Positions 38,451-47,951 of a DNA stretch of 64,000 nucleotides are shown here, one piece after another. Source of the stretch: Maridesulfovibrio sp. Its GTDB lineage: Bacteria > Desulfobacterota > Desulfovibrionia > Desulfovibrionales > Desulfovibrionaceae. The position numbers were made by a program, and so were the translations under genes. Each line of letters opens with the position of its first letter. The stretch's first letter is position 1. The notes under the pieces are model-generated. The model did no database searches and was not told the DNA's origin. It was given only the letters and a program-made list of their open reading frames with translations. The stretch spans positions 1,963,501 to 2,027,500 of the forward strand of contig NZ_OY781616.1 of assembly GCF_963677005.1 (NCBI RefSeq), written 5' to 3'.

Positions 38451-38597
38451 ATGAAAAGGGTCAGAAATTTTTTTCAACACTATCTGAACCCGTTGCACAT
38501 CTTCTGCAGGCTTCGGGGAGTAGGTTTGAGTGTAATTACCGCCAAAAGAATGTCCATGGTATACGAAAAAATCCTTTATCGAGTATTTCTACTTTAA
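38451..38597 (+). CDS. Small basic protein of 48 residues
   Basis: ATG 38451 has a strong GGAGAGAG ribosome site 5 nt ahead. The peptide is rich in Arg, Lys and aromatics (MKRVRNFFQHYLNPLHIFCR at the start, ending in YEKILYRVFLL), forming what looks like two amphipathic helices around a Gly-Val-Gly turn. It resembles short basic proteins I believe occur in Desulfovibrio genomes, but I cannot confirm that without a search. It lies between the TIM-barrel gene (divergent) and the EndoQ-UvrD gene (convergent). Function unknown. Confidence 0.55.
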   Translation: MKRVRNFFQHYLNPLHIFCRLRGVGLSVITAKRMSMVYEKILYRVFLL

Positions 38598-38641
38598 TTC
38601 ACCTTTCACAGGGTATAGAAACCCGGAAAAGACCGCCCCGA

Positions 38642-41600
38642 TCACATGTCCAGCAGGCTGATCCGCTTTTCCTTCTGGACCTTGCGGGCGACCATGGCCG
38701 ACCTTTTCACACAGTCCGGAAGATTGTTCAGAAACCGAGACACGGGAAGACGCAAGGTTCGTCCGTAAAGCTGCCTTTTATCCGCGTGTGAAAGGTATAA
38801 TTTCTTTCTGGCTCTGGTCATGCCCACGTAGAGCAGCCTGCGCTCCTCTCCTTCGTCAGCCATTGCGGCTGCTCCTGTGACGTTGCCGGTCAGCACATCT
38901 ATTCCGGCAAAAGGCATAATCCCGTCATCCAGACCGGCCAGAAAAACAGCATCGAATTCCAGGCCCTTCGCGGCATGCATGGACATGATCCGCACCTTTT
39001 CGGCCTTTTTGCGGACCTGATCAAGATCGTCCTGCATGTGAATCCAGTTCAGCAGGCCGGACCATCCGCCGTATTCCTTATATCCCTTGGACATCTCCCT
39101 GAACGCCCTGCTCTCCCAGAAAAGCTGGTCGAATGGCGGCATGTTGTCCAGATAGGCGGAAAGGCCCAAAGGCCCCTGTGCGATAATCCGCTCCGGCACT
39201 TCCGGAACCTCTTCATCGGCATCCTCGGCAAAGCCCAACATACGCCGGGCTGCGGCCAGCAGGGCCTCAACACGCGGGTCATGCCAGAAACTTTCATTTT
39301 CCGGGACACTGCAGGGTATGCCCTGCCGCTTGAGCATTGACTCGATAGGACCGATCAGCGCCTTGAAGCGCACCAGCACGGCAATATCTCCGGGACTCAT
39401 CGTGCCGTGCCCGAAAGAATCGCCGAGGCTGTGACTCGTGGCCCCGATAAGATGCTTCACGCGATCGCTGATCCATGATGCCTCGCGGGTGCTGTCCGGT
39501 GCTGAAAAAAGATGAATATCGGCTTCGTAATTCCTTCTGGCCGTAAGCAGAGTGGGATTTTCAAGCACGGAAGCGGCTGCGTCCAGCACTTCCTGCGCGG
39601 AACGGTAGTTGTCCTCAAGAGAAACTTCGATCAGATCGCTCCAGAACTCCCTGAACCGCTGGGCCACATCACCGGCTGCGCCCCGGAATCCGTAAATGGA
39701 CTGATCCGGGTCACCGATGGCGAAAAGCCCCTCGCCGTCCTCTCCGGCCAGCCTGTGTACTATGGCGATCTGCAAGGGAGAAAGGTCCTGAACCTCGTCT
39801 ACCAGCACATGAGTGAAACTGCGCACGTACCGATCGGACTTCAGCTCCTCCAGCCAGAATTCGAGCAGGTCGGTATAATCGACCAGATTGAACTGATCCT
39901 TCTGGGCGGAGTATGCGGCCAGAATCACAGCTTCCGCTTCTCCGGGAGGCTGCATGGTTTCACGAGCCAGACTGAGGGATTCCCAGGCATTCTTCAGCTT
40001 TGCACCGCTCAGTTGCGGATTGGCCCGGGCAAAAACTTTTTTGGCCCCCTCCTCATTCAGAAGCACCGGAGCCTGATCAAACGAGGTCTGCCAGTATTCA
40101 AAGGCCAGCGCGTGCAGGGTATCCGCCCTTGGCAGCACCTCTTCATCGCCGAGCATGTTGCGCATGCGCTCGTTCATCTCTTCGGCCGCCTTGCGGGTGA
40201 ATGTCAGCGCAAGGAGGCGTCTGGCCCTTGTGCCCCTTTCAAGCAGATATTTGATCCGGCCCATCAGGGTCTGGGTCTTGCCCGTACCCGGTCCGGCAAT
40301 GACCAGCACAGGAGCTGGTCCGGCCTCCACAGCGGCCTTCTGGGCCTCATTGAACCGGACAACCCCGGAATCCTCTTCCACAGCGGATTCCTTGAGGATC
40401 TCAATGCCCGGTTTGCGCATATCCAGATCACTCTTTTCCTTGCGCACAACCACGAGCTTGACGCCGTTGACTATTTCGTCGCGTTCCTGCGGAGAGAAAA
40501 CTGAAATTGTGCCGTACTGGCCGTCAAAACCGGAATTGCGGATAACCTGCCCTTCGCGCATGCGCCTGATGCCTTCGGCCAGATGCACGTTATGCCGCCT
40601 TATATCCTCCACCGGAACCTGTTGCAGCACGGTAAATTCCGAACCGAAATCCCTGATGAGCGGGGCGTAGATTCCGAGTACTTTTTTGCTCTTGGGCCCT
40701 GTTCCGACCACTTCAGAAATAAGCTCCTTGAGCGGAACGAGCGAGGCGAATCCGGGCTGTCCCTTGGGCTGCTGCGGATCATCGCGGTCCGCGAGCTCCA
40801 TGATCCGGGAATAGACTCCACGGGTAAGCGGCTTGCCGCAGACCGGGCATATCCCGCCGCGCATTTTCGATTCACGGGGATCAAGCACCACGCCGCATTT
40901 GCGGTGCCCGTCCATGTGGTACTTGCCCTCTTCCGGGAAAAATTCGATGGTTCCCATGAACTTGTGGCCAAGTCCCTCCCCACGCAGAGCCCGGTAGATA
41001 CCTTCATAGGAAAGATCACCGCTGAAAACGTTGGCCTCCCGTCCCAGATTCTCACCGGAATGGGCATCGGAGTTTGAAATCATGCGGAATCTGTCCAGAG
41101 CGGAAATGAGCCAGTTCATTTCCGGGTCCGAGGAAAGACCGGTCTCCATGGCAAAAATTTCCGATCCGAGATCGCCGAAACATTCCTCTACGGAATCGAA
41201 GCCGGATTTCGCCCCGAACAGCGAAAACCATGGAGTCCAGATATGGGCGGGAACCAGAAAGGCCTTGTCGTGGGTTTCGAGGACTATTTCCAGCAGGTCC
41301 CTGCTGTCCAGCCCGAGAATGGGCCGTCCGTCCGATTTGAGATTGCCGATGGCATCGAGCCGGGCATTGAATTTTTTGACCGAATCCAGATCGGGCATGA
41401 AGACAAGGTTGTGCACCTTGCGGGTCTTGCCCAGCTTTTTATATATGGAGCTTATTTCCGTCTGCAGCATGAACCGGGTCTGTCCGGCAAAGGGGCCGTC
41501 CGCCCAGCCGATCTCTTTTTCCAGCCCCTGCGGGTCCTTGAGGGAAAAAAGTCCCGATCCGTCATCCACAAGCTGGTCTTCTATCTCGGCCACCCATTCA

Positions 41601-41740
41601 GGATGGGTGAAGTCCCCGGTCCCGATTACGTCAATCCCCTTCACCCTCGCCCATGCGGCGAGCAGTCTGGGGCTCAGGGCCTTGCTGGTTGCGCGTGAAA
41701 ATCTGGAATGGATATGCAGGTCGGCGATAAATCTTTCCAT
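38642..41740 (-). CDS. Fusion of endonuclease Q-like PHP nuclease and UvrD/PcrA helicase
   Basis: A 1032-residue fusion. Residues 1-425 match the endonuclease Q class: PHP motifs DLHIHSRFS (D7, H9, H11), GTGDFTHP (D43, H46), HIWTPW (H166) and NSDAHS (224-228), plus a zinc-finger with C282 and CPVC (298-301). EndoQ nicks 5' of deaminated bases such as uracil and hypoxanthine. Residues 460-1032 are a superfamily 1 helicase: motif I GPGTGKT (483-489), Ia LALTFTRKAAEEM, II VDEVQD, III GDPDQSIYGFRGA, V MSMHAAKGLEFD, and VI YVGMTRARKKLYL. The two activities would nick and then unwind at damage. GGGAGAC precedes ATG 41740. No UvrABC or other partner is adjacent. Confidence 0.88.
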   Translation of the reverse strand: MERFIADLHIHSRFSRATSKALSPRLLAAWARVKGIDVIGTGDFTHPEWVAEIEDQLVDDGSGLFSLKDPQGLEKEIGWADGPFAGQTRFMLQTEISSIYKKLGKTRKVHNLVFMPDLDSVKKFNARLDAIGNLKSDGRPILGLDSRDLLEIVLETHDKAFLVPAHIWTPWFSLFGAKSGFDSVEECFGDLGSEIFAMETGLSSDPEMNWLISALDRFRMISNSDAHSGENLGREANVFSGDLSYEGIYRALRGEGLGHKFMGTIEFFPEEGKYHMDGHRKCGVVLDPRESKMRGGICPVCGKPLTRGVYSRIMELADRDDPQQPKGQPGFASLVPLKELISEVVGTGPKSKKVLGIYAPLIRDFGSEFTVLQQVPVEDIRRHNVHLAEGIRRMREGQVIRNSGFDGQYGTISVFSPQERDEIVNGVKLVVVRKEKSDLDMRKPGIEILKESAVEEDSGVVRFNEAQKAAVEAGPAPVLVIAGPGTGKTQTLMGRIKYLLERGTRARRLLALTFTRKAAEEMNERMRNMLGDEEVLPRADTLHALAFEYWQTSFDQAPVLLNEEGAKKVFARANPQLSGAKLKNAWESLSLARETMQPPGEAEAVILAAYSAQKDQFNLVDYTDLLEFWLEELKSDRYVRSFTHVLVDEVQDLSPLQIAIVHRLAGEDGEGLFAIGDPDQSIYGFRGAAGDVAQRFREFWSDLIEVSLEDNYRSAQEVLDAAASVLENPTLLTARRNYEADIHLFSAPDSTREASWISDRVKHLIGATSHSLGDSFGHGTMSPGDIAVLVRFKALIGPIESMLKRQGIPCSVPENESFWHDPRVEALLAAARRMLGFAEDADEEVPEVPERIIAQGPLGLSAYLDNMPPFDQLFWESRAFREMSKGYKEYGGWSGLLNWIHMQDDLDQVRKKAEKVRIMSMHAAKGLEFDAVFLAGLDDGIMPFAGIDVLTGNVTGAAAMADEGEERRLLYVGMTRARKKLYLSHADKRQLYGRTLRLPVSRFLNNLPDCVKRSAMVARKVQKEKRISLLDM

Positions 41741-42020
41741 GGTCTCCCGTTCGTTCCCATCTGGATCATGTTCTGCGGAACTGATCTATTTCAAAAGCAC
41801 AACCATTTGTCATAATTGTACTTTACAACAGCAGTACTGTAACGTCGTCATCCTTTTCAACGTGTATACGGGACAGTACATCCGGACACAACGGATTGCA
41901 AGGCAGCCCCCGCTTTGATAGACACTTTTCAACAGAAGTGAGCCGCAGACTGATGCGGGAGACTCAGCACAGCAATACGGGCAATAAGACACACAGCCAA
42001 AAACAATACACGGGGTTCAA

Positions 42021-43826
42021 GTGAAATTCGCTACGGTTTACGACATATGCAATGATCCCATTCTGAATACAGAAAAGCCCGGCATGCCGGGTGAAAGCCT
42101 GCGCAAGCTCTATAAAAAACTGTTCGGCAATCCGTTTCTGAAGCACTTTGTGCTGCGCTGGTGCTCGCACCCGGCCATCCCCATGGAAAAAGTAGGACCG
42201 TACCGCGACATGATGTCCGCCGCCATGCAGGCCGATTATGAAAACTGGCAGAACCGGGAGTGGATAGAAAAGACATTCGCCCCCCTGGCCGAATTGCTCG
42301 ACCGGGTCCAGGACCCGCAGTGGCGGATACGCCGTCCGGCCGACACCCGGCCTGCACAGATCGGGAAAAAAGAAGTGGATGAAGTGCTGAACGCCGTGCT
42401 CAGGGACATCTTCCGGGTCTGGGACAAAAACCCGGACGATCCGTATTTTCCGGTTTCCGCACAGGTGCTGATGCCCGGAGACTCCGTCTGCGACGGCGAA
42501 AATTTCCTGAACATCATGACCGGGCTGGGTTCATACGAATTTCAGAATATCAACCTGCTTTTCGGGCTGATGCGCTGCTTCCTGCACGCCAATCCCATTG
42601 CGCTGAAACTTTTCCGGCGGCCATGGAAAGGCATTGCCGAACCTCTCTCCATGCGTGTTTCATGGATTACGCATCGCACGGCCTTTTACGACGATATTTT
42701 CTGGGAACAGATTTTCAACCTGTACGTGCTGGACGAACTGGAGCAAAAAGAACAGGACAGGCTCAAGGATATGATGGAATCCATACTGCGGTTCCTCATC
42801 GTAACCAGCATGGAATGGCTGACCGCCCCCGGATCGGGAATCAGGCATCCGGCCATCACCTGTCTGCCGAAGGACGAAAACGGAGAACCGCTCTGCAATC
42901 TCAAGCCGCGGGACTGGAAAGCCAAAAAGGAACTCGGATTCGACGACTATGTGCCGGACGTGGACACCACTTTTCTGGCTCTGGCCATGTCCCGCAAATG
43001 GCTGGATCTTGTCGCGGATAGAAATCTGGATTGCGACCGGGAACTGCTGCAGCAGGCCGAGGAAATCCTGAATTTCCCGTGGGTGGAAATAATTACCGAA
43101 TATCAGGTCGGCAGCGGTAACAACACCAATCCGCCGACCATAACCATGACCCGCCCGCTGGATTACTTCGGGGCTGTTCCCCTCTGGTTTGACAAGCCTT
43201 TCGTCAAGAATGACGGCCGGGTGGTCCGGGAAACCCTCGGCAATGAGATCTGTCCCGGTCACAATATGGATATTCTGGAGTGCATACTGGCCAACCGCAA
43301 GCAGTGGAAAGCTCTGGAAGGTGAAAATCTGGAAACGGTCAAACGGTTTCTGACCTTCCACCACAATGCATTCAGCAGCGGAAACTTCCGGCAGGACAGC
43401 GCGGTACGATTCTATCTGCCGGAAATATACGTCAGCTATGCCGGAAGGCTTTATGATACATGGCTCACGCTTTCCGATGAAGAAAGGCAACTTGTCGACC
43501 CGGACGGCAAGGTGGAAGAAATCAGGCACGCAGCCATGGATTACTGCCGATACGACATGCTCGGCTCTACGCTCAACCCCTTTGACGCGTCACTTGCCGT
43601 GGCGACCCTCTGTCTGCTGCGCTACCCCCGCAAAGGTGACGGCCTCATTGAGCGGGGGTTGGAAATTCTGCACAAGCATCTAGGAGAGGGCTGCTTCAAG
43701 CATCCCTACAAGGCATACGAATGGACCATGGTCCGTCACCCGACACGCATAATAGTCGGCAGTGAGGTGACCACATCGCTTTTCGCCATGAATGCCGTGG
43801 CCTGTTACAGGCATTATATTAGATGA
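42021..43826 (+). CDS. Uncharacterised 601-residue cytoplasmic protein
   Basis: Not recognised. Starts at GTG 42021 after a GGGG site, with no signal peptide or membrane segments. The protein is rich in aromatic residues (many Trp and Tyr) and reads as mainly helical. Conserved-looking motifs include GSGIRHPAITCLPKDENGEP, DVDTTFLALAMSRKWLDL, GNNTNPPTITMTRPLDYFG and a C-terminal GSEVTTSLFAMNAVACYRHY. The spaced helices and DVDTT-like acidic motif recall alpha/alpha-toroid enzymes such as terpene cyclases, but I could not verify this. It ends in repeat element R1. Confidence 0.65.
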   Translation: MKFATVYDICNDPILNTEKPGMPGESLRKLYKKLFGNPFLKHFVLRWCSHPAIPMEKVGPYRDMMSAAMQADYENWQNREWIEKTFAPLAELLDRVQDPQWRIRRPADTRPAQIGKKEVDEVLNAVLRDIFRVWDKNPDDPYFPVSAQVLMPGDSVCDGENFLNIMTGLGSYEFQNINLLFGLMRCFLHANPIALKLFRRPWKGIAEPLSMRVSWITHRTAFYDDIFWEQIFNLYVLDELEQKEQDRLKDMMESILRFLIVTSMEWLTAPGSGIRHPAITCLPKDENGEPLCNLKPRDWKAKKELGFDDYVPDVDTTFLALAMSRKWLDLVADRNLDCDRELLQQAEEILNFPWVEIITEYQVGSGNNTNPPTITMTRPLDYFGAVPLWFDKPFVKNDGRVVRETLGNEICPGHNMDILECILANRKQWKALEGENLETVKRFLTFHHNAFSSGNFRQDSAVRFYLPEIYVSYAGRLYDTWLTLSDEERQLVDPDGKVEEIRHAAMDYCRYDMLGSTLNPFDASLAVATLCLLRYPRKGDGLIERGLEILHKHLGEGCFKHPYKAYEWTMVRHPTRIIVGSEVTTSLFAMNAVACYRHYIR

Positions 43827-43827
43827 T

Positions 43828-43937
43828 GCGCTTCGCGCTTTTAATAATCTGATTTCGCCGCCGGCGGCCAAAGGACCCGCGGCCCTTTGGAATCCCTATT
43901 TGTTTAAATCTGTCAACTTATGACGTTCATAGGGATT
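43828..43937 (+). repeat. Structured intergenic repeat, copy R1
   Basis: Begins 1 nt after the stop of the 601-residue gene. Parts in order: GCGCTTCGCGC hairpin (43828-43838), GATTTCGCC, a GCC-rich palindrome, the CCAAAGG/CCTTTGG stem, then AATCCCTAT pairing with ATAGGGATT (43891-43899, 43929-43937). Copy R2 (47593-47766) shares all these blocks, with the GC core interrupted by an insertion. It looks like a REP- or MITE-like family. Confidence 0.8.
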
Positions 43938-43951
43938 TAAAATTCTGCGTA

Positions 43952-44007
43952 GCCAAGTGATAGGATGAGCCGTTACCCCGACTCATCCTGTCACTTGGCC
44001 TGTTTTT
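43952..44007. terminator. Strong bidirectional terminator
   Basis: Long stem: GCCAAGTGA plus AGGATGAG (43952-43960, 43962-43969) pairs with CTCATCCT plus TCACTTGGC (43982-43989, 43991-43999), with one internal mismatch, then TTTTT. It lies between the convergent 601-aa and flavin reductase genes. Confidence 0.88.
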
Positions 44008-44009
44008 AG

Positions 44010-44570
44010 CTATTTCAACTTCTTGCCGTCATGCCAGGCCCTGCCCACACATTCCCCGACACTCCAGTAGAGGTTGTCTGGCATGGTCAGGGTGAAAGGA
44101 TTCACTTTCTTTATGTCCGGCACTCCGTCGGTCAGGATGGACTCGTTGCACCATGTCGCCACGACCTCACCCACAAAAAGCGTATCGTTGGGCAGTTCCA
44201 TGGAATCGTAAACTTTGCACTCAATCGACATCGGGCAGGATTTGATCACCGGGGCATTCTCCAACTCACCGCGTTCCACTTCGAACAACTCCGATTTATC
44301 AAGGGTGCTGCCGGAAACCAGTCCTACGAAATCTGTAATCTCAACCATGTCAACGGAAGGAATGTTCACGCTGAACTCTCCGCTGGCCTTGATAGCGGGA
44401 TTGGAAAAATGCCTTTTTCCAACGGAAACCATCATCAGCGCGGGGTTGTAGTTAACCCGGGAAACCCAGGCCAGGGCCATGAAATTATCCCGCCCCTCGT
44501 GCCTGCATCCGAGAATGGTCTGGGGCATGGGCATGGTGAAACCCTGCACCCCGATATTTTTCTTTGTCAT
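44010..44570 (-). CDS. Flavin reductase domain protein (flavoredoxin-like)
   Basis: FMN-binding split-barrel protein of the flavoredoxin/flavin reductase family, 186 residues. Typical blocks are PMPQTILGCRHEGRDNFMALAW, VSVGKRHFSNPAI, GEFSVNIPSVDMVEITDFVG and NLYWSVGE. In Desulfovibrio, flavoredoxin has been linked to electron transfer in thiosulfate reduction; here that role is inference only. A good AGGAG site precedes the ATG. It stands apart from redox partners. Confidence 0.87.
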   Translation of the reverse strand: MTKKNIGVQGFTMPMPQTILGCRHEGRDNFMALAWVSRVNYNPALMMVSVGKRHFSNPAIKASGEFSVNIPSVDMVEITDFVGLVSGSTLDKSELFEVERGELENAPVIKSCPMSIECKVYDSMELPNDTLFVGEVVATWCNESILTDGVPDIKKVNPFTLTMPDNLYWSVGECVGRAWHDGKKLK

Positions 44571-44628
44571 TTCAACTCCTGTTTAACACGATCAGATTCG
44601 TGCGGTATGCAATATATTCTTTAACCGG

Positions 44629-45495
44629 CTACAAAAAAAGAAGCAGGGACACGGCCATAAGGGCCATCCCGGAGACCAGACCATAGATGGACATATGGTG
44701 CTCTCCGTATTCTTCAGCAGCCGGAAGCAGTTCATCCAGCGAGATAAAAACCATGATACCTGCAACTCCGGCAAAAACAACTCCGAATACGGTCTTGGAC
44801 ATGATCGGCATAAGCAGAAGATACCCGACGGCAGCCCCCACCGGTTCCGCAAGACCGGACAGAAAGGAATAGATAAAAGCCTTTTTCCTGTCCCCGGTGG
44901 CGTAATAAATGGGAACCGAAACAGCTATTCCTTCAGGAATATTGTGGATTGCTATGGCCACGGCAATGGCAACTCCCAGATGCGGATCGCTCAGTGCGGC
45001 GGTAAAAGTGGCCAGTCCCTCGGGAAAGTTGTGGATGCCGATGGCAAGAGCGGCCATGGTACCCATGCGGAGCAGCTTTTTTCTGCCGGCCTCGGAATCA
45101 AGTCCGTTGCCTATATCCGGCATCTCTCCGGACTCGAACGCGGCAGAAGCCCCGGCGGGGCTCAGTTCCTCGACACGGTGCATTTCATGCGGGTTTTCAT
45201 AAGACGGAACCCACTTATCGATAAGGGCAATCAACCCAATTCCACCGAAAAAAGAGATTACCGAAACCCAGACCCCGGCAACGTCTCCGAGATCGGCCTG
45301 CAGGGCGACACGCGCCTTGACCATTATCTCCATGAAAGAAACATAAATCATGACCCCGGCAGAAAATCCCAGAGCAAGGGAAAGAAAACGGGTATTCGTT
45401 TTCTTGGCGAAAAAGGCCAGGGTCGAACCTATGCCGGTGGAAAGCCCGGCCAGCAGGGTCAATCCCAATGCAAACATTGCGTTCTCAGCGAACAT
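44629..45495 (-). CDS. zupT: ZIP-family divalent metal transporter (ZupT-like)
   Basis: Inner-membrane importer for zinc and possibly iron or manganese. Eight predicted membrane segments; the two metal-binding signatures [10 protein letters not shown] and [10 protein letters not shown] on helices 4 and 5 are diagnostic of ZIP/ZupT. A cytoplasmic loop (about 105-140) contains His and Glu residues. Length 288 resembles E. coli ZupT (257) plus this longer loop. A standard AGGAGAT site precedes ATG. It could be regulated by metal, but I see no Zur-like site. Confidence 0.9.
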   Translation of the reverse strand: MFAENAMFALGLTLLAGLSTGIGSTLAFFAKKTNTRFLSLALGFSAGVMIYVSFMEIMVKARVALQADLGDVAGVWVSVISFFGGIGLIALIDKWVPSYENPHEMHRVEELSPAGASAAFESGEMPDIGNGLDSEAGRKKLLRMGTMAALAIGIHNFPEGLATFTAALSDPHLGVAIAVAIAIHNIPEGIAVSVPIYYATGDRKKAFIYSFLSGLAEPVGAAVGYLLLMPIMSKTVFGVVFAGVAGIMVFISLDELLPAAEEYGEHHMSIYGLVSGMALMAVSLLLFL

Positions 45496-45571
45496 CCCTA
45501 TCTCCTATGCTGTTTTACCTTCCGGAACAGGACGGGAATCAGAATGAACAAGAACAGACAGCTGGGTAAAT

Positions 45572-47542
45572 TCATGAATCTTTTTCCCCGGCAAATATTT
45601 TGAATTGCCTTATATTATCCTTTCCGCCAAGAACTCCGACAATATCCCCCGGTTCGAAACGGTAATCACCCTTAGGGTTGAGTTCGAAATCCTCACCGCG
45701 CAGGACACCGGTTACGGACACCCCTGTTACAGTGCGAATACGACTTCCGGCAAGAGATTTACCTACAATCTCGGCGCCGTCCTTGATCGTTACCCAATTG
45801 AGAGCTATGGATTCCGCTGCTCTGCTTAGCCGTGAAAGCTGGGCATACTTGGGATGGCTGAGCTCCACATCTGTCGTATACCTTTCCCTGCGCATGGAAT
45901 CCATTACATTCTGTATTTCCGCCGGGGGCAGGGACAGCAGGAACAGGGTGTGGCGGACCATCTCCAGCCCGGTTTCGAATTCGGGCATGATGATATGGCG
46001 AACCCCAAGTGAATTTAGCACATCCAGATGTTCCGGGTTACGGGAAAGCGCGGTGACCGGTACATTCGGGGCTATACGGCGTATATTTTCTATCACTGCA
46101 GTTGAGCCATGTATTGAAGGTATGGTCATGAGCACACTGCTGGCCTTTGTTATTCCCGCCGCTTCCAGCACAATCTCCTGCGCGGCATCACCGTAGATAA
46201 CGCATTCTCCTTTCTCTGCGGCCAGTTCCACCTTGTTGGAATTAAGTTCCACAACCATGTGCGGAACTCCCACTCCGGCCAGCGCTCCGGCCACATAAGA
46301 TCCGAACCGCCCGAATCCGAGAATAACCACATGCCCTTCCAGCCCCTCTTCGGGGATGTTGACAGTCTGGAGAGGGTCCTCTTCCCTGTGACTGCGCAGA
46401 AATGAATATATCGGTTCTGTAAGGGATGCTGCGAACGGCGTAAGCAACATGGTCAGAATCCCCGTTCCCATGAAAAGCGGAAAATACTGCGAAGGAAAAG
46501 AACCGGAATCGGCTCCCTGCTGCAAAAGCAGGAAAGAGAGCTCGCCGACCTGAAACATGCCCAGTCCCAGCGCCAGCGGAATAACGTTACGGTAGCGGAA
46601 TATCCAGGAAACCGCCCCGAAAACAATTCCCTTTCCCACAAGTATGGAGCAGGAAAGGAGTATTATTACCGGCAGATTGTGCCAGACATACATCGGGTCG
46701 ATGAGCATTCCCACGGAAGCGAAAAAGACCATGCTGAAAATATCGCGCAGGGGCAGAATATCGCTCAGGGCCTGATAGGCGTAGCGGGATTCACTGAGCA
46801 CCATCCCGGCAACAAAGGCCCCGAAGGCGAAAGAAAGCCCCAGCATGTGCGTTGCGTAGCCGATACCAAGACCGATGGCACTGCAGGTGAGCATGAACAT
46901 TTCACGCGAGTTCCAGCCGGCTACAATTTTCATGATCCGCGGGATTATCCGTGTTCCCAACAGGAACATGGCTGCAAGAAACAGAAAAGTCTTGAGTCCG
47001 GCCATCCCCAGATCATCCAGGCCGAATTCCTCTGATCCGAGTTGAGGCATGATTATCAGCATGGGTACGATGGCAAGATCCTGCACAACCAGCATTCCGA
47101 GCATCACCCGGCTGGACAGCGTCCCGATAAGCCCCCGGCTTTCCAGTGTCTTAAGGACCACCATGGTACTGGACAGGGAAATGAACGCGCCGAACCAGAT
47201 GGAAAGTCCGGTATCCCAGCCCATGAGCGTACCTGTCCCGTACCCTACAAGCATGGTCAGCACTATCTGGAGAGGGGTACCGATCAAGGCTACATGGCGG
47301 ACAGGTTTCAGTTCATTGATGGAAAACTCGATACCCAGCGTGAAAAGGAGCAGGGCGACACCGATTTCCGCCAGCAGCTCGATATCGTGAACATCGGTAA
47401 CGGTGACCCCTCCGGTGTGCGGGCCGACCAGTACACCGGCAATAATGTATCCGAGCAGAAGCGGCTGACGAAGCAGCCGGGCAATCATCCCGCCGAGCAG
47501 ACCGGCAACGATAAGTATGACCAGATCAGAAGCAATTCCCAC
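45572..47542 (-). CDS. CPA2-family cation:proton antiporter with TrkA regulatory domains
   Basis: Twelve or so membrane segments form a Kef/YbaL-type exchanger domain (1-385; [20 protein letters not shown] is typical). An RCK/TrkA-N nucleotide-binding domain follows (about 400-515, [17 protein letters not shown]), then TrkA-C (about 565-650). KefB/KefC-like proteins export potassium for protons; NAD(H) binding to RCK controls gating. 656 residues. The GTG start at 47542 is preceded by GGAG. It is followed, with a 76-nt gap, by the ZIP gene. Confidence 0.9.
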   Translation of the reverse strand: MGIASDLVILIVAGLLGGMIARLLRQPLLLGYIIAGVLVGPHTGGVTVTDVHDIELLAEIGVALLLFTLGIEFSINELKPVRHVALIGTPLQIVLTMLVGYGTGTLMGWDTGLSIWFGAFISLSSTMVVLKTLESRGLIGTLSSRVMLGMLVVQDLAIVPMLIIMPQLGSEEFGLDDLGMAGLKTFLFLAAMFLLGTRIIPRIMKIVAGWNSREMFMLTCSAIGLGIGYATHMLGLSFAFGAFVAGMVLSESRYAYQALSDILPLRDIFSMVFFASVGMLIDPMYVWHNLPVIILLSCSILVGKGIVFGAVSWIFRYRNVIPLALGLGMFQVGELSFLLLQQGADSGSFPSQYFPLFMGTGILTMLLTPFAASLTEPIYSFLRSHREEDPLQTVNIPEEGLEGHVVILGFGRFGSYVAGALAGVGVPHMVVELNSNKVELAAEKGECVIYGDAAQEIVLEAAGITKASSVLMTIPSIHGSTAVIENIRRIAPNVPVTALSRNPEHLDVLNSLGVRHIIMPEFETGLEMVRHTLFLLSLPPAEIQNVMDSMRRERYTTDVELSHPKYAQLSRLSRAAESIALNWVTIKDGAEIVGKSLAGSRIRTVTGVSVTGVLRGEDFELNPKGDYRFEPGDIVGVLGGKDNIRQFKIFAGEKDS

Positions 47543-47592
47543 AACAATTCTCCATTCAGGTTAAGGAAGCACTGGTGAATTTTCCATTTAAC

Positions 47593-47766
47593 GCGCTTCG
47601 CGCCTTTGACAATTTGATTTCGCCCCCGGCAGCCAAAGGCCCGTTAGCCCTTAGGCGAGAAGCTCACTTTGAGTCTTAGGGATATGGAGAGCAGAGATGT
47701 CCGCGCCCCTTCGGAATCCCTTATAGTTTAAAACGGCTGCATTGTAAGTAGCCTTTTAAATCCCAA
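47593..47766 (+). repeat. Structured intergenic repeat, copy R2
   Basis: Shares with R1 the opening GCGCTTCGCGC (47593-47603), GATTTCGCC, AGCCAAAGG, CGGAATCCC and GTTTAAA blocks, in the same order and orientation. An extra 50-60 nt sits in the middle. The right end forms another hairpin with GGCT/AGCC and TTTAAA arms (47727-47760). It lies between the antiporter gene and the MCP gene, in a 409-nt gap with no coding potential. Confidence 0.75.
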
Positions 47767-47892
47767 AGGTCTGCTGAGCTAAAAAAATAACCATATCAGT
47801 ATAGCTTTAATTCACGTTTCCCTAATCGCCCGGATTTTATACCCGCATCGGCAGAGTTGCAAGACGAACCGGCCGGATAACCGCTACTGACA

Positions 47893-47932
47893 TAAAAAAG
47901 CCACTTCCGCCCGTTAAGGCCGAAGTGGCTTT
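47893..47932 (-). terminator. Intrinsic terminator of the MCP gene
   Basis: Eleven-bp stem AAAGCCACTTC/GAAGTGGCTTT (47897-47907, 47922-47932); on the minus strand it runs into a stretch of T residues. Confidence 0.88.
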
Positions 47933-47951
47933 CAATTGAGTCAAATGGACC

